From Streptomyces griseicoloratus (GTDB lineage: Bacteria; Actinomycetota; Actinomycetes; Streptomycetales; Streptomycetaceae), in contig NZ_JACVQF010000238.1 in assembly GCF_014534645.1 (NCBI RefSeq), positions 124,001 to 188,000 on the forward strand: a stretch of 64,000 bases of DNA, read 5' to 3'. The notes beneath the pieces were generated by a model, which did not search any database, was not told where the DNA came from, and saw nothing but the letters and a program-made list of their open reading frames with translations. Within the stretch, counting starts at the first letter, position 1; each line of letters opens with the position of its first letter. Made by a program: the position numbers and the translations under genes. Below, piece after piece: positions 41,705 through 50,894 of the stretch.

Positions 41705-43207
41705 ATGAGTGCCGCTCGGACTGGTGAAGGAGCCGCCGCCGCGGACGCCGATCCCCGCCGCTGGTGGGGACTGATGGTGATCGCCCTGGCCCAGCTGATG
41801 GTCGTCCTCGACGCGACCATCGTGAACATCGCGCTTCCCTCGGCGCAGCGCGACCTGGGCATGTCCGACGGCAACCGCCAGTGGGTGATCACCGCCTACA
41901 CCCTCGCCTTCGGCGGACTGCTCCTGCTGGGCGGACGGGTCGCCGACCTCGTGGGCCGCAAGCGGACCTTCGTCGTCGGACTCGTCGGCTTCGCCGCCGC
42001 CTCCGCGATCGGCGGGGCCGCGACCGGTCCGGGCATGCTCTTCGGCGCCCGCGCCCTCCAGGGCGTCTTCGCCGCCGTCCTCGCGCCCTCCGCGCTGTCG
42101 CTGCTGACGACCACGTTCACCGACTCCCGGGAGCGCGGAAAGGCATTCGGCATCTACGGCACGCTCGCCGGCAGCGGCGCCGCCGTCGGCTTCATCGTCG
42201 GCGGCGCGCTCACCGAGTACCTCAACTGGCGCTGGTGCCTGTACGTCAACATCCCCATCGCCGTCGCCGCCGTGATCGGCGCGCTCGTCCTGCTGCAGGA
42301 CCGCCCCCGCCGCCCCGGCGCCCGCCTCGACGTCCCCGGTGTCCTGCTGGGCTGCGGCGGCCTGGTCGCACTCGTCCACGGCTTCAGCGAGGCCGAGCCG
42401 CGCGGCTGGACCGACCCGTACGTGCTCGCGCTGTTCGCCGCCGGGATCGTCCTGCTCCTGGTCTTCGTGTGGTGGCAGACCCGGGCGCCGGTGCCCCTGC
42501 TGCCGCTGCACATCATCCGCGACCGCAACCGCGCCGGCTGCTTCCTGACCATGATGCTCGCCGTCATGGGCATGTTCGGCATGTTCCTGTTCATGACCTA
42601 CTACCTCCAGGTCGCCCTCGGCTACTCCCCCGTGAAGACCGGCCTGGCCTTCCTGCCGCTGACCGTCTCGATCCTCGTCGGCTCCACCCAGATCTCGGCC
42701 CGGCTGCTGCACCGCGTGGGTCCGCGCATGCTGATGGTCCCCGGCATGCTCCTCGCCTGTGCCGGCATGGTGGTCCTCACCCGGATGACCGTGCACTCGG
42801 CCTACGCCACCGAGATCCTGCCCGCCCTGATCCTGATGGGCCTCGGCATGGGCCTGACCTTCATGCCGGTCTTCTCCACCGCCACGGCCGGCGTCGCCCC
42901 GTGGGACGCCGGCGTGACCTCCGCGACGGTCAACACCTCGCAGCAGGTGGGCGGCTCGATCGGCACGGCGCTGCTCAACACGGTCGCCACCACCAGCAGC
43001 GCCTCCTACATCACGGCCCACCTCACCGACCCGTCCCGGCGCGAGGCGGTCGTCCGGGAGGGGATGGTCCACGGCTACACGGTCGCCATCTGGCTGGCCG
43101 CCGGCATCATGCTGCTGGCGGGCCTGGTCGCGGGCCTGATGGTGACGGCCAGGGCCCCCAAACCCGACACCCCGACCGACGAACGGGTGCCGGAAGCGGT
43201 GGCCTAG
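41705..43207 (+). CDS. DHA2-family (EmrB/QacA) multidrug efflux transporter
   Basis: A 500-aa MFS protein with about 14 hydrophobic helices. Motif D1 LDATIVNIALPSAQRDLG, motif A GGRVADLVGRKRTF, and motif C GIYGTLAGSGAAVGFIVGGAL are visible, placing it among proton-driven drug exporters. It is 55 bp after the SoxR-controlled reductase in the same direction, with no clear terminator between, so it might be induced with it. No repressor gene is adjacent. Confidence 0.9.
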   Translation: MSAARTGEGAAAADADPRRWWGLMVIALAQLMVVLDATIVNIALPSAQRDLGMSDGNRQWVITAYTLAFGGLLLLGGRVADLVGRKRTFVVGLVGFAAASAIGGAATGPGMLFGARALQGVFAAVLAPSALSLLTTTFTDSRERGKAFGIYGTLAGSGAAVGFIVGGALTEYLNWRWCLYVNIPIAVAAVIGALVLLQDRPRRPGARLDVPGVLLGCGGLVALVHGFSEAEPRGWTDPYVLALFAAGIVLLLVFVWWQTRAPVPLLPLHIIRDRNRAGCFLTMMLAVMGMFGMFLFMTYYLQVALGYSPVKTGLAFLPLTVSILVGSTQISARLLHRVGPRMLMVPGMLLACAGMVVLTRMTVHSAYATEILPALILMGLGMGLTFMPVFSTATAGVAPWDAGVTSATVNTSQQVGGSIGTALLNTVATTSSASYITAHLTDPSRREAVVREGMVHGYTVAIWLAAGIMLLAGLVAGLMVTARAPKPDTPTDERVPEAVA

Positions 43208-43215
43208 GGGGAATC

Positions 43216-43245
43216 GGAGGGGCCCCGCCGAGACGGGGCCCCTCC
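43216..43245. terminator. terminator between the convergent MFS and Ig-protein genes
   Basis: GGAGGGGCCCCG (43216-43227) pairs with CGGGGCCCCTCC (43234-43245) around a 6-nt loop. Confidence 0.85.
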
Positions 43246-43273
43246 CTTGCACGTGACGACGCCTAAAGACAGG

Positions 43274-46200
43274 TCAGCGCCGGTTCGTCACCGGGAAGGC
43301 ACCGACGGCCGTGGTCGGCCCGCTCACCGCGGCCCCGTCCCGATGGCCGGCACGGTGCGCCACGACCCTCACGGTGATCTTCTTGCCCTGCTGCGCGGCC
43401 TTCAGGATCAGTACGCGCGCGGTCGCCCCGGGGATCGCCCGGCCGTCCGCGAACCACTGGTAGCTGAAGGACCCCGCGGCGGGGCTCCAGGCTCCGGCGG
43501 ACACCATCAGCGCCTTGCCCACCTTGGCGGTACCGGAGATCACCGGGCGCTGGGTCGCCCGGAGAGCGTCCCCCTCGGCGACGACCGTGGCCGCCGAGGA
43601 CGCCGTACCGTCCTTCCATCCGCCGCGGACCGCGGTGACGGTCACGCCGAGCCGCTTGCCGAGCAGCGAGGCCGGGACGGTGTACGTCGGCGCCGTCGCG
43701 CCCGAGATGGCCTGGCCGTCGGCCTTCCACTGGTACGTGTAGGACGTCGGGACCGACGACCAGCTGCCGGGCGACGCCGTGACCTCGGCGCCGACCTTCA
43801 CCGCTCCCGTCACCTCGGGCGCGGCCGTGTTCCGCAGCTCGGGGCCGGTCACCGTGAACGTGCCCTTCTGGTACTCGGCACCGCGTGCGAGCACGCTGAT
43901 CCCGTACGTGCCCGGGGTCGCGCCGGTCAGGTCGACGGTCGCCGTCAGCGTCCGGTTGTCCGCGGAGACCGACTGGGTGGTGGCGGTCAGCGAGGCACCG
44001 CTGCGGGCGAGCCGGACCTCGGCGTCCGGGCCGAGCGCAGTGCCCGTCACGGTGAGCGTCACCTTGGACTCGGCGGCCCCGGTGTCCGGGCTCACCGAGG
44101 CGACGGACACCCGGTCCGGGCCGCACAGGCCGAACTTGCAGACCAGCTTCGCGCGGTAGGCCGTGCTCGACGCCTTCTCGGGCAGTCCGAGGACCAGCAC
44201 GGTGGGGGCGGCTGCGGAGCCGGAACCTCCGGCCGAGCACTGGTAGCCGCTCGGGATGTAGCGCATACAGCCGTCGGACCAGTCGCTGTCGTACAGCGCG
44301 GGCACCGCCGTGGTGTCCGCCCCGGTGGTGTCGGTGATCTCGGCGTCGAAGACGTCGATGCCGGCGGTGGGCAGCGCCGCGCAGACGGCCGTGTGCTGCT
44401 CGTCGAGCGTGCCGGTGACCGGCCCGTACCCGTAGGCGACCGACGGGACGCGCGTGCACTCGGGGGCGGGGCCTTCCGCGGTGGCGATGCGCAGGGCGTC
44501 GAGGCGGTAGGTGGGGGCCGCCTTGGCGGTCGGCGGGGTCTGCACGAGGACCTGGTGGCTGGTGGAGCCGGTCACCGCGCAGGAGTGGTTGCGGAAGGAG
44601 CACTCGGCGGTGCCGTCCCCACCGAGGACGGCGGTCTTGGCGGTGCCCAGCGGGTCCCGCACGTCGACGTGCACGACGTCCGTGGCCGCCTCGGTGGTGA
44701 TCTGGTGGCAGCGCAGGGTGCCGGGGGCGTCGTACGTGCCGCCCACCGAGGGACCGCCGACCTTTGCCGCCGCCGTCCTGGCGCACCCCGCCGAGGCGGC
44801 GCTTCCGGTCACGTCGCGCCGGGTCAGCGTGTACGTGGCGGCCTGGTCCCGGCCGGTCACCAGCACGGTGTGGGCCTTGCCCGGGGTCAGGGTGCAGACC
44901 ACCCAGCCGTTGGTGCTCGCGCCGCGGTCGCAGACCTGCTTCCCGGTGGAGTCCAGCACCGAGAACCGGGCGGGGACTTCGCCGGACGTGGCGACGAGCT
45001 GGAAGACCTCGGCCTTCGTGTGCGCGTCCGCCGGGATGCTCAGGCAGTGCGAGAAGACCCCGTCGCCTGTGGTCAGCGTGGCCTTCGCGCCCCCGTCCGC
45101 GAAACTGCCGGCCGGCAGGACCGGGCAGTCGCCCGCCGCGTCCGTGCGGTGCAGTGCCAGCGCGTAGGGACCGGTCGCGGGAGTGCCGTCGGCGTGGACG
45201 AGCAGCCGGTAGGGGGCGGCGCCGGTGAGCGCGCACCTGCCGCCGGACAGCTCGCTCTCGTTGCACTGCACCACGCCGTCGCGGTCGACGGCCTCCGCGT
45301 CGGCGTCCACGCCGGCCCCGCCGAGCGGGGTGAGCGCGGCGATCGTGGCCCCCTGCGGAACAGCAGGCTCCAGGCAGTCGTACTGGCCGGCGGTGGTCAG
45401 CTCACCGCGGTGGAGGCCACCGGTGTCCGCGGGCTCGCACCCGGCGCCGGAGGCCCGGTCCAGGACGACCAGCCCGTCCGGGGTTTCGTCGGTGAAGGGG
45501 TAGGAGCCGTCCAGGACGGCGGTGTATGCGCCCGCGCGAGGCAGCCGGCACGGGTCGGAGTTCGCCCGGCACACGGTGATGCCGGAGGCGTCGTACACCC
45601 GGGACGGACCGCTCTCCCCGGCCTCGTTCACGAAGTTCACGGTGTGCGGGCCCGCCTTGGCGGCGGCGAAGGTGAAGCAGGGATTGGTGGTGAGGTCCAC
45701 CTTCTCCAGGGGCCCGAACGGCCGGACGGGGACGGTGGTGCACCCCTGCGGTTCGTTCAGCCGGCGGACCTTCACGGCGTACTCGGCGGGGAAGCCCTTC
45801 TCGGTGTACGAGACCCGCGACAGCACCCGGTAGGGCCCGTCCCCCGGCAGCACGCAGCTGTCCTCGCCGTCCTCGGGAAAGTGCGGGCAGATCCGGGCAC
45901 CGCTGTCGTCGGTGATCCAGGCGAGCGCTTCGCCGTACACCCTGGAGCCCTCGGTGAGCCGGATCCGCTCACCGGCCCGGCCCCGGAAGGGCTGGCAGTC
46001 GACCTCGACCGGGGAGACGGTGGTGCGCACCTGGTCCGGCTGGTCCCAGTTCGTGCCGACGGGCTCCGCACAGCCCTCGGTCGAGCTCAGACGGACCATC
46101 GTGACGACCGCGTCCGCGTCCTCCCAGCCGTTGTTGAAGACCTCCAGCCGGTAGGTGCCCGACGAGGGCAGGGTGCACATGCCGTTCGTGGCGAACTCGT

Positions 46201-46540
46201 CGCCGGCGCAGTCCACCTCGGTGCCGTCGGCGGCGTACAGGTTCGTGAACGTCTCGTTGTTGCTGTCGTCCAGCGACACCAGGTACAGGCCGGGCGCGTC
46301 GGCGGTGACGGTGAAGCACGCGGCGGTCTCCCGTGCGATGCTCGCCTTGCCGACCGCGTCACCCGGGTCGCCGAACGGCGCGAGGGCGAGCGGCGCACAC
46401 TCCGGCTCGGCGGCGCGGGCACCGCCCGCCGTGGTCAGGGCCAGCAGTGAGGCGAGCAACGAGACGACGACGGCGAACGCGGCCGGCATCAGGCCCGGCC
46501 GTCTGCGTCTCGCCCCGGGAATGTCTTCGGTGCCGGGCAT
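43274..46540 (-). CDS. large secreted protein with Ig-like/TIG domains
   Basis: A 1,088-aa exported protein. The signal peptide (ARRRRPGLMPAAFAVVVSLL to ARAAEP) is followed by about 780 residues of beta-rich modules, many with paired cysteines, such as GVFSHCLSIPADAHTKAEVF. A TIG/IPT domain follows (VASVSPDTGAAESKVTLTVT), then two C-terminal Ig-like repeats (APEVTGAVKVGAEVTASPGS with YTYQWKADGQAISGATAPTY, and RPVISGTAKVGKALMVSAGA with FSYQWFADGRAIPGATARVL). There is no sortase motif or second membrane helix, so it is probably released or wall-bound non-covalently. A role in adhesion or polymer binding is inference. Confidence 0.85.
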   Translation of the reverse strand: MPGTEDIPGARRRRPGLMPAAFAVVVSLLASLLALTTAGGARAAEPECAPLALAPFGDPGDAVGKASIARETAACFTVTADAPGLYLVSLDDSNNETFTNLYAADGTEVDCAGDEFATNGMCTLPSSGTYRLEVFNNGWEDADAVVTMVRLSSTEGCAEPVGTNWDQPDQVRTTVSPVEVDCQPFRGRAGERIRLTEGSRVYGEALAWITDDSGARICPHFPEDGEDSCVLPGDGPYRVLSRVSYTEKGFPAEYAVKVRRLNEPQGCTTVPVRPFGPLEKVDLTTNPCFTFAAAKAGPHTVNFVNEAGESGPSRVYDASGITVCRANSDPCRLPRAGAYTAVLDGSYPFTDETPDGLVVLDRASGAGCEPADTGGLHRGELTTAGQYDCLEPAVPQGATIAALTPLGGAGVDADAEAVDRDGVVQCNESELSGGRCALTGAAPYRLLVHADGTPATGPYALALHRTDAAGDCPVLPAGSFADGGAKATLTTGDGVFSHCLSIPADAHTKAEVFQLVATSGEVPARFSVLDSTGKQVCDRGASTNGWVVCTLTPGKAHTVLVTGRDQAATYTLTRRDVTGSAASAGCARTAAAKVGGPSVGGTYDAPGTLRCHQITTEAATDVVHVDVRDPLGTAKTAVLGGDGTAECSFRNHSCAVTGSTSHQVLVQTPPTAKAAPTYRLDALRIATAEGPAPECTRVPSVAYGYGPVTGTLDEQHTAVCAALPTAGIDVFDAEITDTTGADTTAVPALYDSDWSDGCMRYIPSGYQCSAGGSGSAAAPTVLVLGLPEKASSTAYRAKLVCKFGLCGPDRVSVASVSPDTGAAESKVTLTVTGTALGPDAEVRLARSGASLTATTQSVSADNRTLTATVDLTGATPGTYGISVLARGAEYQKGTFTVTGPELRNTAAPEVTGAVKVGAEVTASPGSWSSVPTSYTYQWKADGQAISGATAPTYTVPASLLGKRLGVTVTAVRGGWKDGTASSAATVVAEGDALRATQRPVISGTAKVGKALMVSAGAWSPAAGSFSYQWFADGRAIPGATARVLILKAAQQGKKITVRVVAHRAGHRDGAAVSGPTTAVGAFPVTNRR

Positions 46541-46642
46541 GCGATCCCCCCTTGGATCTTCCGGTGATGGACGGGATCTTGGCACACGGGTGTGACATGT
46601 GCCTCACAAGTTTTCCGGCGGATCTCGGCCGGGCCCGGTGCG

Positions 46643-48049
46643 TCAGTGCCGTCCCGCCACCCGGTCGGCCGCCCTGGCCAGCCGGGACGAGGTCGTGCCG
46701 TGGGAGGTGCGCTCGCGTCGGTCGGCCTCGCGGTACACGGCGTACATGCCCTGCACCCCGAGCCAGCGCAGGGGCTCCGGCTCCCACTTGCGCACCCGGT
46801 GGCCGACCCAGGGCAGGTCCGTCAGGTCCGTGCGGCCGCCCTGGCCCGAGTCCAGTTGCACCAGGTCCCGCAGCGTCCGTGCCGCCAGGTTGGCCGTGGC
46901 GACGCCGGAGCCGACGTAGCCGCCCGCCCAGCCCAGTCCCGTCGACCGGTCCAGGGTGACCGTCGCGCACCAGTCACGCGGCACGCCCAGCACCCCGGAC
47001 CAGGCGTGCTCGATCCGCAGTCCGGCCAGCGCCGGGAAGAAGCGGACCAGGATCTCGCGCAGCGCCTCGACCGTCGCCGCCTGGGTGGTGCCGTCGTTGT
47101 CCGTGCGGGAGCCGAAGCGGTACGGCACTCCGCGCCCGCCCAGCGCGATCCGGCCGTCGGCGGTGCGCTGCGCGTACATGTAGGCGTGCGCCATGTCGCC
47201 GAGCGTCTGGCGGCCGGCCCAGCCGATCGACTCCCACTGCGCGCCGGTCAGCGGCTCGGTCGCGATCATCGACGAGTTCATGGGCAGCCAGGTCCGCTTC
47301 TGTCCCTTGAGGGAGGCGGTGAAGCCCTCCGTGCAGCGCAGGACGTACGGCGCCCGCACGGTGCCGTACGGCGTCACCGCGTGCCGTGGGCGGATCTCCG
47401 TCACCGGCGTCGACTCGTGGATGGTCACGCCGAGCCCCTCGACGGCCGCAGCGAGCCCCTTGACCAGCTTCACCGGGTGCACCCGGGCCCCGTGCGGCGT
47501 CCAGGTCGAGCCGACCGCGTCCGCCACCCTGATCCGCTCGGCCGTCTCCCGGGCGCCGTACAGCTCCCGGTCCTTCTCGCCGAACGCCAGCTCGGCCTCG
47601 TGGAACGCCCTCAGCCGGGCCGCCTGCGCGGGCGTGCACGCCACCTCCAGCACGCCGCCCTTGTGCAGGTCGGCGTCGATGGCCTCCGCCTCGGCGACCC
47701 GGATCACCTCGTCCACGGTGTCGTTCATCGCCCGCTGCAGCCGCACCGCCGCCTCCCGGCCGTGCAGCCGCGCGTACCGGTCGCGGCCCGCGATGCCGTT
47801 GTACAGCCAGCCGCCGTTGCGCCCCGAGGCGCCGTAGCCGCAGAACTTCTGCTCCAGCACGGTGATCCGCAGGAACGGCGCCGCCTTCTTCAGGTAGTAC
47901 GCCGTCCACAGCCCCGTGTATCCACCCCCGACGATCGCCACGTCCGCCGACGCGTCCCCGGCGAGCGGCTCCCGCACCGCCGGAAGACCGTCGTCCGCGT
48001 ACCAGAAGGAGATTCCACCGTTCACGACACCGCTGGTCGGGCTGCTCAT
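46643..48049 (-). CDS. DAO-family FAD-dependent oxidoreductase (OrdL-like)
   Basis: A 468-aa flavoprotein: the FAD fold ADVAIVGGGYTGLWTAYYLK, then CGYGASGRNGGWLYNGIAGR typical of gamma-glutamylputrescine oxidase/OrdL proteins, and the C-terminal WAGGYVGSGVATANLAARTL. It probably oxidises a secondary amine or polyamine derivative with oxygen. No aminotransferase or ligase genes for a polyamine pathway are adjacent. It is divergent from the APH-like gene. Confidence 0.85.
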   Translation of the reverse strand: MSSPTSGVVNGGISFWYADDGLPAVREPLAGDASADVAIVGGGYTGLWTAYYLKKAAPFLRITVLEQKFCGYGASGRNGGWLYNGIAGRDRYARLHGREAAVRLQRAMNDTVDEVIRVAEAEAIDADLHKGGVLEVACTPAQAARLRAFHEAELAFGEKDRELYGARETAERIRVADAVGSTWTPHGARVHPVKLVKGLAAAVEGLGVTIHESTPVTEIRPRHAVTPYGTVRAPYVLRCTEGFTASLKGQKRTWLPMNSSMIATEPLTGAQWESIGWAGRQTLGDMAHAYMYAQRTADGRIALGGRGVPYRFGSRTDNDGTTQAATVEALREILVRFFPALAGLRIEHAWSGVLGVPRDWCATVTLDRSTGLGWAGGYVGSGVATANLAARTLRDLVQLDSGQGGRTDLTDLPWVGHRVRKWEPEPLRWLGVQGMYAVYREADRRERTSHGTTSSRLARAADRVAGRH

Positions 48050-48181
48050 GGCCGGGACGTTAACCCGGGCCGGCGGCCGCTGTCTCCTTCGGATTCAGTG
48101 GAATTTCCGGCCTTCGAGGGCTCGTCGAGCGGCCGTTTATTCGCATGACCGCGCCGCCGCGCCCCGGTAGCGTCGGCAGAC

Positions 48182-49063
48182 GTGATCGACGTTCCGGACG
48201 CGCTCGCCGTCTCGCAGGCGAAGTACAACGGAGAGGCCGGCCGCGCCTTCATCGACTCCCTGCCCGCTCTCGCGGCCGGTTTTCTGGACCGCTGGGACCT
48301 GCGGCTCGACGGCCCGTCGATGCACGGCTGGGCCGCCCTCGTACTGCCCGTCGTACGGCGCCGGGACGGCACCCCCGCCGTGCTGAAACTGCAGATCCTC
48401 GGCGAGGAGACCGAGGGCGAACCCGTCGCGCTGCGGCTGTGGGACGGCGACGGCGCGGTACGCCTCCTCGACCACGACGAGGCCACCGGCACGATGCTCC
48501 TGGAGCGCCTGGATCCGTCCCGGATGCTCAGCCACGTCGAGGACTCCCGCGAGGCCGTCCTGGTGATCGCGGGGCTGCTGGCCCACCTCACCGCCGGACC
48601 CGCCCCGGCCGGCCTGCGCCGCCTCGGCGACATCGCGCAGGACATGCTGGACCGGACGCCCCGGGCCCTGGACCGCATCCCCGACCCCGGGGCCCGCCGC
48701 CTGGTCGCCGACTGCGCCGCCGCCGTGCGCGAGGTCGCCGGCGAGCCCGGCGACCGGCTGCTGCACTGGGACCTGCACTACGACAACGTCCTCGCCTCCG
48801 ACCGCGCCCCCTGGCTCGCCATCGACCCCAAGCCGCTGGCCGGCGACCCCGGCTTCGACCTGATGCCGGCCCTGGACAACCGCTACGACCCCGGCGAGGT
48901 CCGGTGGCGCTTCGACGCCATGACCGACGTCCTCGGCCTGGACCGGGAGCGGGCCCGCGCCTGGACCCTCGGCCGGGTCCTGCAGAACTGCCTGTGGAAC
49001 GTCGACGACGACGATCCGCTGGAGGAGCAGCAACTGGAGATCGCCCGCCGGCTGCGGACCTGA
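48182..49063 (+). CDS. APH(6)/hydroxyurea-type aminoglycoside phosphotransferase
   Basis: A 293-aa kinase of the streptomycin 6-phosphotransferase group: PAVLKLQILGEETEGEPVAL with the nucleotide lysine, TMLLERLDPSR, the catalytic loop LLHWDLHYDNVLAS, and the metal motif AIDPKPLAGDPGFDLMP. Intrinsic members confer streptomycin resistance when overexpressed, but the physiological substrate is unknown. The GTG has TAGCGT (48168-48173) 8 nt upstream and no ribosome-binding site, so it is probably leaderless. A strong terminator follows. Confidence 0.88.
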   Translation: MIDVPDALAVSQAKYNGEAGRAFIDSLPALAAGFLDRWDLRLDGPSMHGWAALVLPVVRRRDGTPAVLKLQILGEETEGEPVALRLWDGDGAVRLLDHDEATGTMLLERLDPSRMLSHVEDSREAVLVIAGLLAHLTAGPAPAGLRRLGDIAQDMLDRTPRALDRIPDPGARRLVADCAAAVREVAGEPGDRLLHWDLHYDNVLASDRAPWLAIDPKPLAGDPGFDLMPALDNRYDPGEVRWRFDAMTDVLGLDRERARAWTLGRVLQNCLWNVDDDDPLEEQQLEIARRLRT

Positions 49064-49083
49064 GCCCCCGGCACCGCAACGGC

Positions 49084-49116
49084 AACGGCCCCCGCCTGTC
49101 CCAGGCGGGGGCCGTT
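49084..49116 (+). terminator. terminator of the APH-like gene
   Basis: A 15-bp perfect stem (49084-49098 with 49102-49116) and 3-nt loop lie 21 nt after the stop codon, just beyond the tRNA 3' end. Confidence 0.9.
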
Positions 49117-49126
49117 CGCATGACCG

Positions 49127-49200
49127 AGCCCCCTGTCGGATTCGAACCGACGACCTTCGCTTTACAAGAGCGGCGCTCTAACCAGCTGAGCTAAGGAGGC
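49127..49200 (-). tRNA. tRNA-Thr (anticodon UGU)
   Basis: On the minus strand a complete 74-nt cloverleaf is visible. The acceptor stem GCCTCCT pairs with AGGGGGC (one U-G), the D arm contains AGCTCAGCTGGTTAGAG, the anticodon loop is CTTGTAA with anticodon UGU, and the T arm contains GGTTCGAATCC. The discriminator is U and CCA is not encoded. It is a common type of integration target, but no integrase or att duplication is seen next to it. Confidence 0.95.
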
Positions 49201-49293
49201 ACCGCGCGCCGACGAGGCGCGGAGGCTGCTCCACTGTACACAGAGCGCGTTTCCCCGAGCCACGAAGTTCGCCGCCCCGGTCATCGCGGTTCG

Positions 49294-49704
49294 TCACCCC
49301 AGTTCGTAGGCGAAGTCGTAGGCCACCGACGTCTCCCCGTGCCGGGCGGTGAAGGCCCCGCTCCCCCGCAGCCCGGTCAGCTCCCCCGTCCCCGAGCCGG
49401 CCACCACCTCGAACGTGCAGTGCACGGTGCCGTCCTCGTCGAAGTGACCCCGCTCCTCCAGCGCGAACGCGCCCTCGCGGCCGTCGACCCGGCCGGCCAG
49501 CAGCTCCATGCCCGTGAACGTGCCGGTCTTGCCGGTGACGTAGACGATGGAGTACTCGCACGTGGTGCCGCCGGCCTCGATGCCGCCGGAGAAGGTGTTG
49601 GTGACGGCGGCGTGCGCGAGGCGGGGGGTGGCGTCCTCGCCGGTGACGGCGTGCTCCTTCCAGTCGGCGAAGGAGAAGTGGCCGGTGGTCCGGGTGGTGG
49701 GCAT
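49294..49704 (-). CDS. DUF3224 protein
   Basis: A 136-aa beta-barrel-like protein with the DUF3224 pattern: TGHFSFADWKEHAVTGED, NTFSGGIEAGGTTCEYSIVY, GTFTGMELLAGRVDGREGAF and TGELTGLRGSGAFTARHGET. The fold resembles allene oxide cyclase/calycin-type barrels, and its role is unknown. The ATG at 49704 has AGAGGAC upstream. It is divergent from a WYL regulator across a 27-bp palindrome, so the regulator very probably controls it. Confidence 0.85.
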   Translation of the reverse strand: MPTTRTTGHFSFADWKEHAVTGEDATPRLAHAAVTNTFSGGIEAGGTTCEYSIVYVTGKTGTFTGMELLAGRVDGREGAFALEERGHFDEDGTVHCTFEVVAGSGTGELTGLRGSGAFTARHGETSVAYDFAYELG

Positions 49705-49783
49705 GGGTGTCCTCTCGTGCCGCGACGCCGCTGCCGGCGTCGGTGTCCGTGCGTGCCGTGCCGTGCGGGACCAGCCTGGGGGA

Positions 49784-49810
49784 CGTACCTGACATCCTCT
49801 GTCAGGTACG
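49784..49810. promoter_or_regulatory. 27-bp operator palindrome between DUF3224 and WYL genes
   Basis: CGTACCTGACA (49784-49794) and TGTCAGGTACG (49800-49810) are perfect 11-bp arms with a 5-bp spacer. The right arm covers the -35 position of the WYL gene if CACAAT (49825-49830) is its -10. Confidence 0.8.
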
Positions 49811-49837
49811 GCGTCGACGGCGGCCACAATGACTCCC

Positions 49838-50881
49838 ATGCGCGCCGACCGGCTCCTCTCCCTGCTCCTGCTGCTCCAGAACCGGGGCCGGATGACCGCG
49901 CCCGAACTGGCCGCGGAACTGGAGGTGTCGGTCCGTACCGTCTACCGGGACGTGGAGGCGCTGGGCGCGGCGGGGGTCCCGGTCACCGCCGACCGGGGGC
50001 CCGCCGGCGGGTACCGGCTGATGGACGGGTACCGCACACGGCTGACGGGCCTCACGGACGCCGAGGCCGGTTCGCTGTTCCTGGCGGGGATGCCGGGACC
50101 GGCGCGCGAACTCGGGCTGGGTGCGGTGCTGGCGACCGCCCAGTTGAAGCTGTGGGCCGCGCTGCCGGACGAGCTGGCCGATCAGGGCAGGCGAGTGCAG
50201 GAGCGGTTCCACCTGGACGCCCCTGCGTGGTTCCGTGACGCCGATCCGGTGCCCTGGCTGGAGGCGATCGCGCGGGCGGTGTGGGACCAGCGGGTGCTGC
50301 GGGTCCGGTACCAGCGCTGGGGCGGTGAGGTGCACCGGGAGGTGCGCCCGCTGGGGCTCGTCCTCAAGGGCGGGATCTGGTACGTCGTGGCGCTGGCGCA
50401 GGAGGCCGTACGCACGTACCGGGTGTCGCGTTTCCGGGCTCTGGAGGAGACCGGCGAGAGCTTCGAGCGGCCGGCGGACTTCGCCCTGGCCGCCTACTGG
50501 GAGGAGTCCTCGCGGAAGTTGGAGGCGGCGCTGCGCCAGGAGACCGCGCGACTGCGGATCTCGCCGCGGGCGCGGCGGCTGCTGCCGATGCAGTTCGGGG
50601 CGGCGGGCGTGCGGGCGCTGGAGACCGCCGGGGCGCCGGACCGGGACGGGTGGGTGGAGGTGGAGATCGCCGTGGAGTCCCGGGCCGTGGCGGTCGGGGA
50701 CCTGCTGCGGCTGGGCGCGGAGGCGGAGGTGCTGGGTCCCGAGGGGCTGCGCGAGGCGGTCGCGGAGGTGGTGGCGGTGCTGGCCGAGCGGTACGCGGCG
50801 CCGGACCGGGTCGAAAGTTTCGGCGAAGTTCACATGCCCGCAGGTACTGACAGACCAGGTGAACGCCAGGTACCGTCCTGA
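49838..50881 (+). CDS. HTH-11/WYL-domain transcriptional regulator
   Basis: A 347-aa regulator of the YafY type. The N-terminal winged HTH (LLLLLQNRGRMTAPELAAEL, VSVRTVYRDVEALGAAGVPV) leads to a WYL domain (VRYQRWGGEVHREVRPLGLV, LKGGIWYVVALAQEAVRTYR) and a C-terminal WCX extension. I prefer the ATG at 49838 over 49829 because CACAAT ends 7 nt before it. The ligand is unknown. It likely represses itself and the DUF3224 gene through the 27-bp palindrome. msiK lies 133 bp downstream. Confidence 0.88.
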   Translation: MRADRLLSLLLLLQNRGRMTAPELAAELEVSVRTVYRDVEALGAAGVPVTADRGPAGGYRLMDGYRTRLTGLTDAEAGSLFLAGMPGPARELGLGAVLATAQLKLWAALPDELADQGRRVQERFHLDAPAWFRDADPVPWLEAIARAVWDQRVLRVRYQRWGGEVHREVRPLGLVLKGGIWYVVALAQEAVRTYRVSRFRALEETGESFERPADFALAAYWEESSRKLEAALRQETARLRISPRARRLLPMQFGAAGVRALETAGAPDRDGWVEVEIAVESRAVAVGDLLRLGAEAEVLGPEGLREAVAEVVAVLAERYAAPDRVESFGEVHMPAGTDRPGERQVPS

Positions 50882-50894
50882 CCCAGTTCACCCG

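Noticed and set aside
49127-49200. Integrative element at tRNA-Thr
   Set aside because: No integrase, no duplicated tRNA 3' end and no composition shift on either side.
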